Below, in pieces: positions 35,150 through 46,051 of a stretch of DNA of 64,000 bases. The notes under the pieces were generated by a model, which ran no database searches, was not told the origin of the DNA, and worked only from the letters and a program-made list of their open reading frames with translations. The DNA comes from Cheiracanthium punctorium (Eukaryota > Arthropoda > Arachnida > Araneae > Cheiracanthiidae), in the NCBI GenBank assembly GCA_038373885.1, contig JAWZYV010019969.1, forward strand, positions 868,001 through 932,000, written 5' to 3'. Both the position numbers and the translations under genes were made by a program. Every line of letters starts with the position of its first letter. Position 1 is the stretch's first letter.

Positions 35150-36665
35150 CGACTGAGTTCAATCAAATTGACAATGTACATTTCTTATAGAACTATGCAC
35201 ATTTGTTTTCCAGTAGATTTGTGTAGTCATTGATTTTTCATGTGACCGAAAAACTTTAAGTAAATATCTGTCAGGAAGTGGTTGAAAATTAAATTACATT
35301 ATATTGCTACATACATACATACTGGTGAATGTTAGAAAAACGTACTAATAAGCACCGTGTATTCGATTCCTTCGTTTTCGGAAATCGGATACGATGTATG
35401 ATTCCCAAAATTTTCGTATTATCAAGGAATTCATATTTCTACAAGTTGTGAGCGTCTATTTCTATAAAAATTATTTTTTCCAACTATAATCTGCCTAAAG
35501 GACTAGCCGCTGTAAATCGCTACTTTAACGTGACATAAAATAAAGTGGTAGAAAATAAACCTATCAACCAAGGAGCAATACAAAATTATAAATATGCTCA
35601 AAGCAATCGAAATAAACATTTGAAATAGATTGTTTTATCGCTATAAAACTATCATGTAAGCTTGTGCCTTACATATAACTCTCTCAAATGGCTTCACCTC
35701 CAATTTCAATGAAATTCTCAACACTAGAAGCAATGCATGACACATGACAATGTTAGCGAAACGATACACACTGTTCTTTTCGTTTTGTGTTATGTCAAGC
35801 CTATAGAAGGAGCTGTATCTGTCTAGCCAATTAAGCCGTTTAACACGGTTTCCGCCTTGTGTCAAGATTGGCCATGGCGGAGCCACACTCTACTTAAAAG
35901 CCTGCTACTGCTTAAGCATATAGCGTATCTTGACCAAACAGCTTTAAGCCTTCTTCGGACCGCTACTATGAAATTTAAGAATTATTACAATACAATTTTC
36001 TAAATGAAAATCGTGGTTGGTTTTCATTTTGTAAATGGAATTTTTTTTTCAAATTTTATATTCATTCTGCAAGTAATTGTCTTAAGAATTTCTGTAAATA
36101 ATTAATCAATAATTTAAAATTATGCCTTCTAGCCCCAGTCCCTCTTAAAATGATTGTTTGCCTCCTAAAAATTAAAAAAAAACCCTACTTTTACATTATA
36201 TTTTCAACATAAAAGTTTTTAGAGCATCAGAATCTTTAGTTTCCACGTCAGTCAACAATCAAATAAAAACAAATGGCATTTAAATCTCTAAGTCCCGGTA
36301 AATGATGATAAATAAATATGGAAAAATATATAACGTTACCTCATTGATGCTCTAAGAATACTCGTATTTTTAAGGCTATTACTGTCTTTTCCCTTTTTAT
36401 TTCCTTCACATTTGTTTCAAACGGCCCGAAATCAGCAATGTGCACCACATCTCTTTATGCATGATGGTGAAAGAACATGTCGTATAAAAATAATCCCGAT
36501 AAAAAAACAACCATCGGCATCGGTCCACGTAAGTATGGTTTTGTCTTGGGGACTTATTCTTGAGCGCGAAAGTTAACAAATAGATCTTCAAAAGGCAAAA
36601 CTTGCGATTTTTGACATAATACACCCAGTATCCCTAATCCTAAAAGTACAAGCTTGAAAACATGG
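35150..36665 (-). repeat. Segmental repeat copy 2 (uninterrupted, inverted)
   Basis: Inverse complement of the three pieces of 14210-19150. Useful as the empty-site reference for the solo LTR and the SINE/MITE cluster. Minus-strand frames of 72-81 codons within it are interrupted in the other copy and show no known motif. Confidence 0.8.
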
Positions 36666-36710
36666 CTTTCATTATTTTCTTTCAATACAATTTGTAAGGG
36701 TTCAAAGAGA

Positions 36711-37515
36711 ATGCAGTTTCGAAAATACGTGAAGAATGTGAAGCTAAAATTGAAGAACCCTCTCGTCAAGCTGGGGAAGCTACCGGAAGACATCAGGTTG
36801 TCATCACGCCGTCCAGCAGTGAAACTAACGACCTATGACGGAAAGACTCCCTGGGAAACGTACAAGACACAATTTTTAACTGTCGCCAAAGCCAATGTTG
36901 GGACGAGTCCGAGAAAGCGAATCAGTTGGCGGCTTCCCTTAGTGGAGACGCAATTAACGTTTTGCAAACCATTGGAGAGACGAAAATAGATTTTGACGCC
37001 TTTGGATTTGAAATTTGGTGAGAAATGCCAGAAAGAGTGTAGTAAAATGCCATTAAAGTCAAGGATGCATAGACCTGTCGAGAACCTTCAAGAGCTGGCA
37101 TCGGACATAGATAGGCTGTGTCATCCAGGATCTAGTGTGTTGTTTCATCCAGGATCTAGTGTGTTGTTTCATCTAGTGTGTTGTTCCAGGAACCATAGGA
37201 TGCAGAAATTTAGAAACTAATTAATATGTTGAACAGCCTCGAAGATCTAGTGGAAAGACAAGTGCAAACAGAGTCAAGGAATGCTAAATGTTGGAGGTGC
37301 GGTGTCTGGGGACGCTTACGAAAATACTGTGATGTACAAAAGTACTGTCGTCGTGAAGGTCGCAGATATCAGTGTACCAGAGAAGACCATGAAGGAAGAC
37401 CGGATAGAGACGACCTTGTGGAACGGAGGCTTCGGGATATTCAAAAGCCTCATTTGAAAGTCTTGCAGATATCATCAGTGGATGGCGGCAGTAATGGAGT
37501 ATTTGCACTCGTATA
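36711..37515 (+). pseudogene. gypsy gag remnant
   Basis: One frame has TYDGKTPWETYKTQFLTVA (around 36831-36890), the conserved start of the gag capsid-like region in arthropod gypsy elements. A shifted frame gives NQLAASLSGDAINVLQTI. A direct repeat of GTGTTGTTTCATC(C/T)AGGAT type units lies at 37124-37185. The zinc knuckle is at 37289-37330, reading C-x2-C-G-x2-G-R-x4-C: the conserved histidine is replaced by arginine. A stop (TAG) at 37514-37516 precedes the protease. Non-functional. Confidence 0.8.
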
Positions 37516-37529
37516 GGTTAATATTTCTC

Positions 37530-37930
37530 CATGACGCATGGTGATTGACACTGGAGGGAATGTAACCATCAGAAAGACAGATCTGGCCAAGAAATTAAAT
37601 TTGAAGACTATCTGGACTCCACTTTCGCTAACCCTACAGACTGTGACAGGTGACATGATCAAAGTGGACTGAAAAGCAAGAGTGTGGAAATCACATTTGA
37701 AAATGCCAGATACAACCGTCTGGTATACGTCGCCAGTATTACGGAATCTTTCATTCTCGGACTGAAGTTTTTAAAATCACACAAATTCAATTTGGACTTT
37801 AAGAATAATGATCTTCGTTCAGACTCAGAAGAAATAGCTCCGTTCGACATTAAAAATGAAACAGCTTTACCTGTTCAGCAAATAATCGCCCAGACTGATA
37901 TCACTCTTCCCCAAGAACTGATTCAATAAT
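37530..37930 (+). pseudogene. gypsy aspartic protease remnant
   Basis: VIDTGGNVTI at 37541-37570 contains the DTG active-site triad of retroviral-type aspartic proteases. A stop follows the conserved TGDMIKVD stretch at about 37670, and the 81-codon frame from 37684 continues the C-terminal part (FILGLKFLKSH..LD), which resembles the ILG motif. The two pieces are out of register. Confidence 0.75.
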
Positions 37931-38207
37931 TTCTGGAAAAGTAGAACAAATTAATAAATTCCGGTTCGACTTACTTGAACATCCAACTAATAGGGATTCT
38001 GTCAGAGGAGTACTTGTGGGAGCAACACTTGTGGTCTAGTAGAGAACAGAAAGTTGCTTTAGAATAGCAAATGTGACGAACAAGTCGAAGGTGATAAAGA
38101 AAAATGAAGTTTTGGCGACATGTACTCCTTCTACCTGCATTAATAAGAACATCAGCCAAATAACTGCTAAATCATCTGAGTGCCTGACGAAGGAATAATT
38201 AAAAGAC

Positions 38208-39010
38208 GTGGAGTTAACAACAGGACAGAGAAGTGCTGCGGAAAAAGTGATATGTGAATTTGAAGACCTCTTCTCTCGTACTTCCGGTGATTTTGGTCGT
38301 ACGATTTTAACGGAACATAGAATAGACACAGGCAGCCATTCTCTCATCAAGAAACATCCTAAGCGGCTGCAGTTTGCTAAGCAAGAAGAGGTGAGCAGAC
38401 TTTTAGAGGAGATGCAGCGTGAGGACTTCATCGAGCCAACGACTAGTCCCTAGGCCTCGCCGATTGTTTTGGTCCGAAGGAAGGATGGTTCCACTCTGGT
38501 CTACGTTGACTGTAGACATCTGATCGATATTACCTAGAAAGAATGCTACCCTCTTCCCAGTATAGATGACACTTTGGACACTTTATAGGGAAATTAATGG
38601 TTTTTCACTCTGGATCTTAAGAGTGGATGCTGGCAAGTAGAAATTCATCCCGATGACCGTGAAAAGACTTCGTTCACCACGGGACAAGGATTGTGGCAGT
38701 TTAAAGTTATGCCTTTTGAACTCTGCAACGCACCGGCTACATTCGAGCATCTAATGGAGACAATGTTGAGAGGACTTTCCTACGAAGCATGTCTCGTGTA
38801 CTTAGACGATATTATCATTGTCGGAAAGACTTTCTAGGATCATCTAGAGAACATCCGAAAGGTGCTGCAGAAATTAAAGGAGGCAAATTTGAAACTGAGT
38901 CCATCGAAATACTACTTGTTTCGTCGGGAATCACGTTATCTCGGACAGATATGTTCACACGGAATCCGAACCGATCCCGAAAAGACGTCCGCAGTCAAGA
39001 ACTGGAATCG
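38208..39010 (+). pseudogene. gypsy reverse transcriptase remnant
   Basis: Recognisable RT blocks in order: HRIDTG (38318), LEEMQREDFIEPTTSP (38405), a stop at 38451 at the usual Trp of SPWASP, then SPIVLVRRKDGS, LDLKSGCWQVEIHP (38615), MPFELCNAPATFE (38710; the usual G of PFGLCNAPATF is E), and the catalytic YLDDI at 38799-38813. Further stops occur at about 38536, 38587, 38593 and 38836. The catalytic aspartates survive, but the protein cannot be made as one chain. Confidence 0.9.
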
Positions 39011-39024
39011 TCCTAATAATATCC

Positions 39025-39849
39025 ATGACTTATAAATTTTTTCTCGGTCTGTGTACTTACTATCGAAAATTCGTGAAGGGTTTTTCTCAAATTGCAAGAC
39101 CACTTCACAAATTGACCGAGCCTGGACAAAAATTCCAATGGACTGAAGAATGTGAAGTTTTATTCAACGAACTGAAGACGGCTTTAACATCTGCGCCAAT
39201 CTTGTATCCTGACCCTTACAAGTCATTTGTCTTGGACACAGATGCAAGTAAGGAGACTGCCGGAGCCGTCTTTTCCCAGGAGATAGATGGCCAAGAACAT
39301 GTCATTGCTTACTGGAGCAAATGACTTTCGATAGAATAACGTAACTATTGTGTTACGAGAAAGGAATTTTTTGATATATATAAGGCCGTGGAGCATTTCC
39401 ATAATTACCTGTACGGCCGAAAGTTCCTGCTCCGAACTGACAACGCCTCTTTAACCTGGCTTCTAAATTTCAAGAATCCGGAGGGCCAGATAGCCAGTTG
39501 GATACAGAGAGTGCAAGAATATGACATAGAAATGCGCCATCGGGAAGGAGCATCTCATGGAAATTCAGATGCTTTGTCGAGAAGGCCCTGCATAGAAAGT
39601 TGTCACTATTACTCCAAAGTAGAGAAAAACTATCATCTGAAACTTTCCATTGTCCACCAAGTTACATCATCGGCATCATCTCAAGATCCCTGGAGTGCCG
39701 AGAATATTCGGGCGGTCCAGTTAGCTGATAGCGACATTAAACCTATTGTGGAATTAATGAAAAAATCCAGCGCTAAGTCCAGCTGGCAGGAAATGGTTAT
39801 AGTCCTTCAACGAAACAATACTGGGCTTTATGGAATTCGCTTCGCCTGA
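39025..39849 (+). pseudogene. gypsy RNase H remnant and linker
   Basis: Starts in the RT thumb/connection (FLGLCTYYRKF), then KFQWTEECEVLFNELK, then the RNase H DTDAS at 39235-39249. A TGA and a TAA at about 39322 and 39337 interrupt it. The second half, 39388-39600, reads EHFHNYLYGRKF, RTDNASLTWL (the usual DH is DN), EGASHGNSDALSRRPC. The rest up to 39849 is the linker toward the integrase. Confidence 0.85.
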
Positions 39850-39939
39850 GAAATGGAGTCCGGTATCGGAAATGGGAGTCGGATGACGGCAAGACCCTTC
39901 GATGGCAGCTAGTACTCCCTCGTTCGAGGATTCCGAAGG

Positions 39940-41406
39940 TTCTAGAAGAGCTGCATAACAGCTTAACTGGGGGCCATTTTGTCATAGTGAAGACGCTGCA
40001 GAAAGTTCTACTAGCCTAGGGCTCGAGATGTTGTCGAAGAGTGTTGCCAAGCTTGCGACGTCTGTGCTGCCCATAAAGACCCTAAGAAACGTATCCGTGG
40101 TAAACTACATTGTTATAATGTAGGAGCGCCTTTTGAAAGAATTGCCCTCGACATCTTGGGGCCTCTTCCGCGAACTTCGGATGGCAACTAGGATGTACTT
40201 GTTGCCATCGTCTATTTCTCTAAATGGCCCGAATCGTATCCTATTACCAATCAAGAAGCTACGACCGTTACAGAGTATTGGTGCAAGAATAGATTTCCAG
40301 GTATGGTAAACCTTTGCAACTTCATTCCGAACAAGGAACGAACTTTACCTCTGCAGTTTTTAAAGGACTATGTTAATTTCCCGGAACAGACAAAACCCAG
40401 ACTACCCCTTTACACCCACAATCCGACGGCATGGTGGAGAAGTTTAATCGCACTATTTTGTAAAACATCTCCCTCCTGTTGTCTAGAAATCAAGAGGACT
40501 GGGACAGGAAACTCCCCCTCTTCTTACTGGCCTATAAGAGTGCCGTTAATGAGACTACCGGCTTCACATTTTCCCAAATGCTATTCGGAAGAGATCTTCT
40601 TCTTCCCGTCGATCTAGTGTTTGGCCGCCCTCCAGATACGCCTTCATCCAACACCTCCTAGATAGAGAAGGCCTGAGAACAGAAGCTTTTACGTCATCAC
40701 TAGGTCTTCTAAGATGACGTCATCACAGCTTACTTTCACAAAGTAAATCTATTTAAAATTTCTAGTGAATGATAAAAATTTTAGAAATATCTTAAGTTGA
40801 AGATAAAAATTAAAATATCTTTCTGATAAAAAATAATTTATTATGATCTATTTCTATATCATATTATCTAATTAGTGATGGTTAAAATTTCCTATTGATA
40901 GTAAAATTAAATTTTTTATCTTAAATCATTAAAATGTTTTTCGTGGGAGTAAATTTACCACAAACTTTGAATACTTTTACTTTGTGAAAATAAATGTGTG
41001 ATGACGTCAATTTAGTGGACCTAGTGATGACGTAAAAGTTTCTGTTCTCAGGCAGTGTATATCTAGGAGGTGTTGCTTCATCGCCACAGGAGTGCATGGA
41101 AAATTTTCGGGCACGGTTTCAATACGTGCACCATTTTGCTCGAGAGCGGATCATCCGAACGCGGAGAAGATGAAGACTCGGTACGACACGAAGGCTACAG
41201 GACACCAGTTCAACATAGGTGACAAAGTTTGGCTGTGGAAATCTACTCGACGGAAAGATCTGTCTCTCAAGCTGCAATCGCCGTGGGACGGTCCTTACAA
41301 AGTCCTAAACAGAGTGAACGACGTCATCGTACGGATTCGTAAGTCACCTAACTCAAAACCGAGAGTTGTTCGTTACGATCGGCTAGCCATTTACCGCGGT
41401 TATAAT
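39940..41406 (+). pseudogene. gypsy integrase remnant, split by a MITE
   Basis: N-terminal HHCC finger traces: ELHNSLTGGHF (39948) and CCQACDVCAAHKDP (40038). A TAG at 40012-40014 lies where a conserved Trp is usual. Core: FERIALDILGPLP (40133; first catalytic D), LHSEQGTNF (40320; the usual HSDQG aspartate is glutamate, codon at 40329-40331), and DGMVEKFNRT (about 40426; catalytic E) in a shifted frame. The MITE occupies 40649-41075. The C-terminal part (41160-41406) has GDKVWLWKSTRRKDLS, LQSPWDGPYKVL and VVRYDRLAIY, the gypsy C-terminal DNA-binding tail, ending at TAA 41407-41409. Confidence 0.85.
40649..41075 (+). mobile_element. CAACACC-family MITE, 427 bp reference copy in gypsy integrase
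   Basis: Ends CAACACCTCC and GGAGGTGTTG are flanked by perfect CTTCATC duplications (40642-40648 and 41076-41082). The inverted terminal regions extend about 125 bp at roughly 85 percent identity, sharing GCCTGAGAACAGAA, TTTTACGTCATCACTAGGTC and TGACGTCA (40715-40722, 41002-41009). Removing one duplication and the element restores continuity of integrase sequence, so boundaries are secure. Non-coding. Superfamily uncertain: 7 bp duplications could be 7, or 8 with one shared base. Confidence 0.95.
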
Positions 41407-41773
41407 TAATTATTTAAATATTAGACCGTGGTCACAATGGCATAATGCTTCCTTCCTTATTTCATCTGCCATTTCTTTCTTGTCTTTCTCTTCTCTTCTT
41501 CTTTCTTCACCTCTCTTTTACTCAGTACTTACGTTATGTTTAGTGTACATATTTGTAATTATTTTTTTAATTAATGTGTATTTGTTTAATTACTTATTAG
41601 TGTGTAATTATTTATTATGTTGATTATTTATTTATTAGTGTGTATTTGCTTATTGTATTTATTGATTAGTTGCTTAACTTTTGTTTTTAAGATATTGTTA
41701 AATGTTATACACTGCAGATATTTGTGTGAATTCCTAACGGGGGATTGTGCTGCCCGGGACGTGCAGTCCTTGG

Positions 41774-41784
41774 GAAGGGAGTAG
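41774..41784 (+). promoter_or_regulatory. Polypurine tract of the gypsy element
   Basis: GGGAAGGGAGTAG immediately precedes the TG start of the 3' LTR at 41785, the expected position of the plus-strand primer tract. Confidence 0.7.
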
Positions 41785-42233
41785 TGCTACGCATTTTAGG
41801 GGCCACCCGCTGTTCTGGGGTTTAAGATAGTTCAAAATTCGTATTCTACGCTTCAAATAGCTAAATTTTGCTTTTTGTTGCATCAAAATTGGTCAACTAG
41901 AAACGGATATACTGAGGTTTTGGTTACCCCATATATTCCGTATCGCGGCTCTAGAAATTTCGAGAAATATTTGTTGTAGGCCTTCGGTAACTTCTCTTTT
42001 GGGGAGTTATTTATGGCGCCCAAATTTGGCGATATTTTGCCAAACTCGCTGAGCTTGGCGACATTTTGGTCATTTGGCGCGATTTTCCCTATGGGGCCCT
42101 AAAGTTTGTTTTTCTGCGTTAAAATCACATAATAGCCTAATGATTCAGCTGTATTTCTATGACGTAATCAAAACGCGATTGTTCGGGGACTCGATAGAGA
42201 GGTCCCATGTTTTCTGGAATGCACGTAGGAAAG

Positions 42234-42242
42234 TATAAAAAG
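42234..42242 (+). promoter_or_regulatory. LTR TATA box
   Basis: TATAAAAAG. The corresponding position in the solo LTR has TATTTATAG on the minus strand. Confidence 0.7.
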
Positions 42243-42565
42243 GAGTCGGGATGCCCCAATCGAGTCAGTGTCAGTTGAGCTCCCGTAGTGTGTGAATCAA
42301 GCTCTCTCAGTGAGTACGCTTGCTTTATGAATTGGTAGTGCTATAGAAGCGGTGTTTCGCGCTTGATTATGAAGCTTTGAATTTAAGTGCTGTGTGTAAA
42401 TTCGTGATTGGTTAGTCTTGAGGGACTGTTAGTGTTATCCCTCAAATATTTCCACTGAATTTTTACCTGTGGATGTGTTTTCTTTTGTGTGAGAATTATA
42501 GCATTTGTGAAAGCTTCTGATCTAAGTGGACTGTTATAAACGTGCTACTGGCTATTAGTGCCTGA

Positions 42566-42728
42566 CAGAGGCGTAGCCAAGGGGGGGTAGGGGGTTCATA
42601 ACCCCCCATGAGAAATTTTGCCATACAAAATGTATATTCTACACTACATTATCACACACACGTATAAATATATATGAGTTGTAGTAGTCGTAACCCCCCC
42701 CCATGAAAAATTTCTGGCTACGCCCCTG
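42566..42728. mobile_element. GGGGCGTAGCC hAT MITE (163 bp) in the gypsy 3' LTR
   Basis: Ends CAGAGGCGTAGCC and GGCTACGCCCCTG; inner arms share ATGAGAAATTTT / AAAATTTC and G-run/C-run blocks. The solo LTR lacks it, confirming insertion. Candidate 8-mers GTGCCTGA and GCCTATGA are only partly alike. Same family as 60780 and 62230. Confidence 0.85.
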
Positions 42729-42880
42729 GCCTATGATTTTTGTTCAGCTGATTGTTCGACTGAGTTCTAGAAGCAATAAAATTTATATTCCATCCTGACA
42801 AGTGGACTCTTTTCTAGGAATTTCTGCCCCAACTGAACTTTAAAACTACGAACCCAGGACTAGCAGAGTACTCTGCAACA

Positions 42881-43674
42881 ATATAAAGTAATCTATCGTA
42901 ATAATTGACAAGAGAGAATTCTTTATAGTAATTTATGAGACTTTTAATTAACGCACATCATTATAAATTCTTCAAGTAGAGTATGCGAACTGAACTTAGA
43001 GGTAGTTTCCGCAGATGCATTAAAGAACATACTCTATTTAATATTGAGGCATAGCACACAATAAATTGCCAAAATTCAATTTAGGGCATGGAAGAAATAA
43101 CTCTCCAGCACTAATAAAATGTCTATTCTTTAAAAAATACTAACGTAAGGTAAAAGACAACCAAAGTAAATGGGTGCTTCCTTCAAAATATTTTTCCGTT
43201 CCATTTTCCAAATCGCCATTAGCATTCCATAAGGGAAATGGCGTAGAAAAACTGCGATATGTATCGGAGCAAAAACCTCGTGGCTTAAAGAAGTTCCAGC
43301 ATGTGATTCTATTATAAAAAGAAATTGTTCTCTCGGGTATTTCTTTTTTTTTTCTTTTTACGGAAATTATTCGACTACCAAAATGAGGAACTAGAAAAAC
43401 GAGTTCATCGTAACTTTCACCATTACACACAGTTTTTTCGAACCCAGTTATTTATTTATTTATTTTTTAAAATAAAACTGATGAACGCAATCCTTTTGTG
43501 CAGTGGGAAGTATGTATTGAAAAGTTCAGTTTTATGCATTAAAAAATGATTTTTTTCATTCATAAATTAAAAGAAAAATTATACAGAAGATTTGCTAATA
43601 AAATAATTGTTTTGTAGTGAATTTAAACACGTTTACGAGCACCTGTTAATGGTTTTTACTTTGTACGGAGTATA
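42881..43674. other. AT-rich stretch, no gene recognised
   Basis: A minus-strand frame of 96 codons (43140-43430) has no domain I recognise and no splice context. Nothing else seen. Confidence 0.45.
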
Positions 43675-44430
43675 AGGAAGTAATGTGATCCCGAAAAATT
43701 TCGGGGGCCAAATTTCGACGAAAACACCGATTTTGACTACCTTTAAATTTACTTTTAAGAACTTTTTCGAGGCATCTAATCGTAATCTAGCATGCACGAT
43801 CATATAAACGCGTCTGCAACTCAGTCTGACCAGCGGCGAGTCTATTTTGGCCTGTTCTTCCACGTCGCCTCTACGTATGAACATATGTATGCAGAGCTGC
43901 CAAGTCTCCGGCTGTTTTCGGGAGATTTCTCACCAAAAATTTCTACTTAGGAATTTTTGGTTACTATAAGTTCAAATATTTAATCAAAAATAAAACAGTC
44001 TAAAAATTGTGGTGGGAAGTCTCCCGGAAAAAGCCGGAGACTTGGCAGCTGTATGTATGTATGTATGTATATAACTCGCATACATCAAAAACTATTGTTC
44101 GTAGAATGTTGAAATTTTATATTTAGGATGGTTCTATGATCTAATTGTGCACCTCCCCTTTCGGTTCGATTCGATTGGATAGTTTATCTACAGGACCGTC
44201 CAAAAGATTCAAAATGCATTACGCTCTCTATGGGCCGAAATTCATTAAACTCGCATATCTCAAAAACGATTGGTCGTAGAATGTTGAAAATTTATATTTT
44301 GGATTGTTGTAACATCTACTTGTGCAGCTCCCCTTTCGGTTTCATTCGACAGCATTGTTTATCTACAGGGCCGCTCAAAACTTTCTAAACACATTACTCT
44401 CTATGGGCCGAAATTCATTTGAACTTTCGT
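43675..44430 (+). repeat. Satellite-like repeat block A (175 bp units)
   Basis: Begins AAGTAATGTGATCCCGAAAA, passes through a GTAT microsatellite and an hAT MITE (43892-44051), then holds tandem units starting AACTCGCATA at 44073 and 44248 (175 bp apart), each with TCGTAGAATGTTGAAA, GTGCACCTCCCCTTT and TACGCTCT(CT)ATGGGCCGAAA. Colinear with block B at 46052-46645. No coding capacity. Confidence 0.85.
43892..44051. mobile_element. hAT MITE (160 bp), GCTGCCAAGTCTCC ends
   Basis: Ends CAGAGCTGCCAAGTCTCCGG and GGAGACTTGGCAGCTG form an inverted repeat that extends through CGGGAGA. Flanking TATGTATG on both sides is a perfect 8-mer but lies in a TATG microsatellite, so it is weak evidence alone. 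Block B, which has no MITE, gives the empty site. Confidence 0.85.
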
Positions 44431-44754
44431 TCTGAAAGGTGTAATTTCAAGAGATTTTATAGAATGATTATTAACCGGAGTAATGATTTATAACTCTATG
44501 ACCGCTACACGAACAACAGTCTATAAATGAGCTTTAGATAATGATACTACCTGGATATTTTAATATAAAAGCGAGTTGTGGGTAGAACGAGAGAAAGAGC
44601 TGCCCCGCGTAGAAGCTTAAAGACACATGCGGATATTCAAAATTGCGTCAACCATTTTGTAAATGCCTGGGATTGAACTTTATTTTTGTGTCATGTAATT
44701 CAACCAGTCAGCTGTTAATTTCAGAAATATTACCTGATTTTCAAATAAAAATAT
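44431..44754. other. Unassigned AT-rich stretch
   Basis: No motif or repeat recognised. Confidence 0.45.
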
Positions 44755-44915
44755 GTCGCGTGAGAGTCGATCTAACGGTTTGGAGTTTAATTTTTCTCCA
44801 CATGTAACGTGAATACGCGTTAGAACCCTAAGAACGTCCTCCTACCAAGTCATCTCCTCCTCCTTGACAGATCTTTCTAGCGTAGCATTGAAATAATCAC
44901 ACAAACAAATTAATG
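44755..44915 (+). mobile_element. tRNA-SINE family copy (plus strand, 5'-shortened)
   Basis: Core 'gtcgatctaacggtttgga', ACATGTAACGTGAATACGCG, TTAGAACCCTAAGAACGTCC, and tail ATAATCACACAAACAAATTAAT. The tRNA-like head is mostly missing. Confidence 0.75.
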
Positions 44916-45383
44916 AAAATATGGAATTTAACATCCCGGTAAATTTTTAGATTATTTTAATTTATTTATCTCTTTGAGAGTGATAAGAAGCACGCCAGGC
45001 TCAGAGAGATTTCAATCCCCGGTATATGAAAAATAAACCCATTTAAATCTACTTGGAGTAGCATAATTTAGCTAAAAGGGACGCTCCAGTATAAAATTGA
45101 GTAAATCCAGAATCCGCAAAGCTCAGTAATTTATAAACGACTGCAATTGCACTGCAAATTTTCTTTTCTTTTGACCAATAGTATTATTAGAGCAGAATTC
45201 ATTATAAGCAAGACTAAAAAATTTCTACCCATCATTAAATTTTCTCTTTAGCATTTAAACGCTCTGTTTATTAGGAGCAATTTTTGGAGTAGAAATAAAA
45301 ATGCTGATTTTTCACGATCCCGAAGAAAGAAGAGTTTAATTCAGTAGAAATAGAGTTTATTAGCTGGATAATATTTTGCTACC
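44916..45383. other. Unassigned AT-rich stretch
   Basis: No motif or repeat recognised. Confidence 0.45.
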
Positions 45384-45606
45384 TCTGCCTACTAGAGATG
45401 AGACGGGCTCAGCCCGAGCCCGAAAGCCCGAGCCCGAGCCCGGGCCCGAACCGGGCTCGGGCTCTGTAATTCACAACTGCGTTCGGGCTCGGGCGGGCTC
45501 GGGCTCGTGAAAAATTTCTTCTTTATTGAACATACTCCTTGAAACAGATTTTAAAATGAGATTCATAAGGAAAATAAAAGAGTTAAAAAAATGGGGCACC
45601 ACGACG

Positions 45607-45858
45607 CACGAGCGGATTCAGGGTAGGGGCTACGGGGCTTCAGCTCCCCCCCACCTCAAAAGAGATTGCTAAAGCGTAACATTCTGCTTCATTTATGCAC
45701 TTTGAATATGTTAAGTTATCTTATTTAATCACTTAGCCCCTCCCAAAAGTTTTTACATTAAGACAAAAATTTTGCTTTATTGCATATTTTGTTTGGGTGA
45801 AATAAACTTTTTTCAAACTTTAGCCCCTCCCGATAGAGAATTTCTGGATCCGCCACTG
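45607..45858. mobile_element. Small hAT-like MITE (252 bp), GGCGGATCCAG ends
   Basis: The right end CTGGATCCGCCACTG is the classic inverse of CAGTGGCGGATCCAG. The left end, CACGAGCGGATTCAG, is a decayed version. Both subterminal zones have GGGGCT / AGCCCCTCCC. Target duplication not clear. Confidence 0.7.
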
Positions 45859-46051
45859 GGCACGGGCGCCTAGAAGTTGCGTGAAGCTCTTTGGGTATTT
45901 CAGAACGGCGGCTTATATTACTTAGTTAGTCATGAGATCCGACATTATTTGATGAACATGGATATAGAGAATTAGAAAGTGCATTGAGAGTTTGCAACTA
46001 TATTTGTCTTTAATTTGCATAAACGGCAAAATTTATTGTATTCCAGCAATG

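Larger units (their letters stand above)
36690..42880 (+). mobile_element. Ty3/gypsy LTR retrotransposon, 5'-truncated and dead
   Basis: Order gag, protease, reverse transcriptase, RNase H, integrase, then a purine tract and 3' LTR: the Ty3/gypsy (Metaviridae-like) arrangement. No 5' LTR is present; gag-like sequence begins about 25 bp from the edge of the segmental repeat at 36665. Every domain is broken by stops and frameshifts, and a 427 bp MITE splits the integrase. The solo LTR at 14746-15664 is from the same family. No envelope-like frame was found between the integrase and the LTR (41407-41784 is T-rich and non-coding). Confidence 0.9.
41785..42880 (+). mobile_element. 3' LTR of the gypsy element
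   Basis: Runs from TGCTACGCA to TCTGCAACA; about 925 bp once the hAT MITE at 42566-42728 is excluded. Start set by alignment with the solo LTR. TATA box TATAAAAAG at 42234-42242; poly-A signal AATAAA at 42775-42780. A cluster of TTTGGCG/CGCCAAA motifs lies upstream of the TATA at about 42012-42085, in the presumed U3. The flank ATATA after 42880 has no 5' partner because the 5' LTR is missing. Confidence 0.85.

Noticed and set aside
41410..41784. env-like gene after gypsy integrase
   Set aside because: The stretch is T-rich with no frame of useful length; element lacks an envelope gene.
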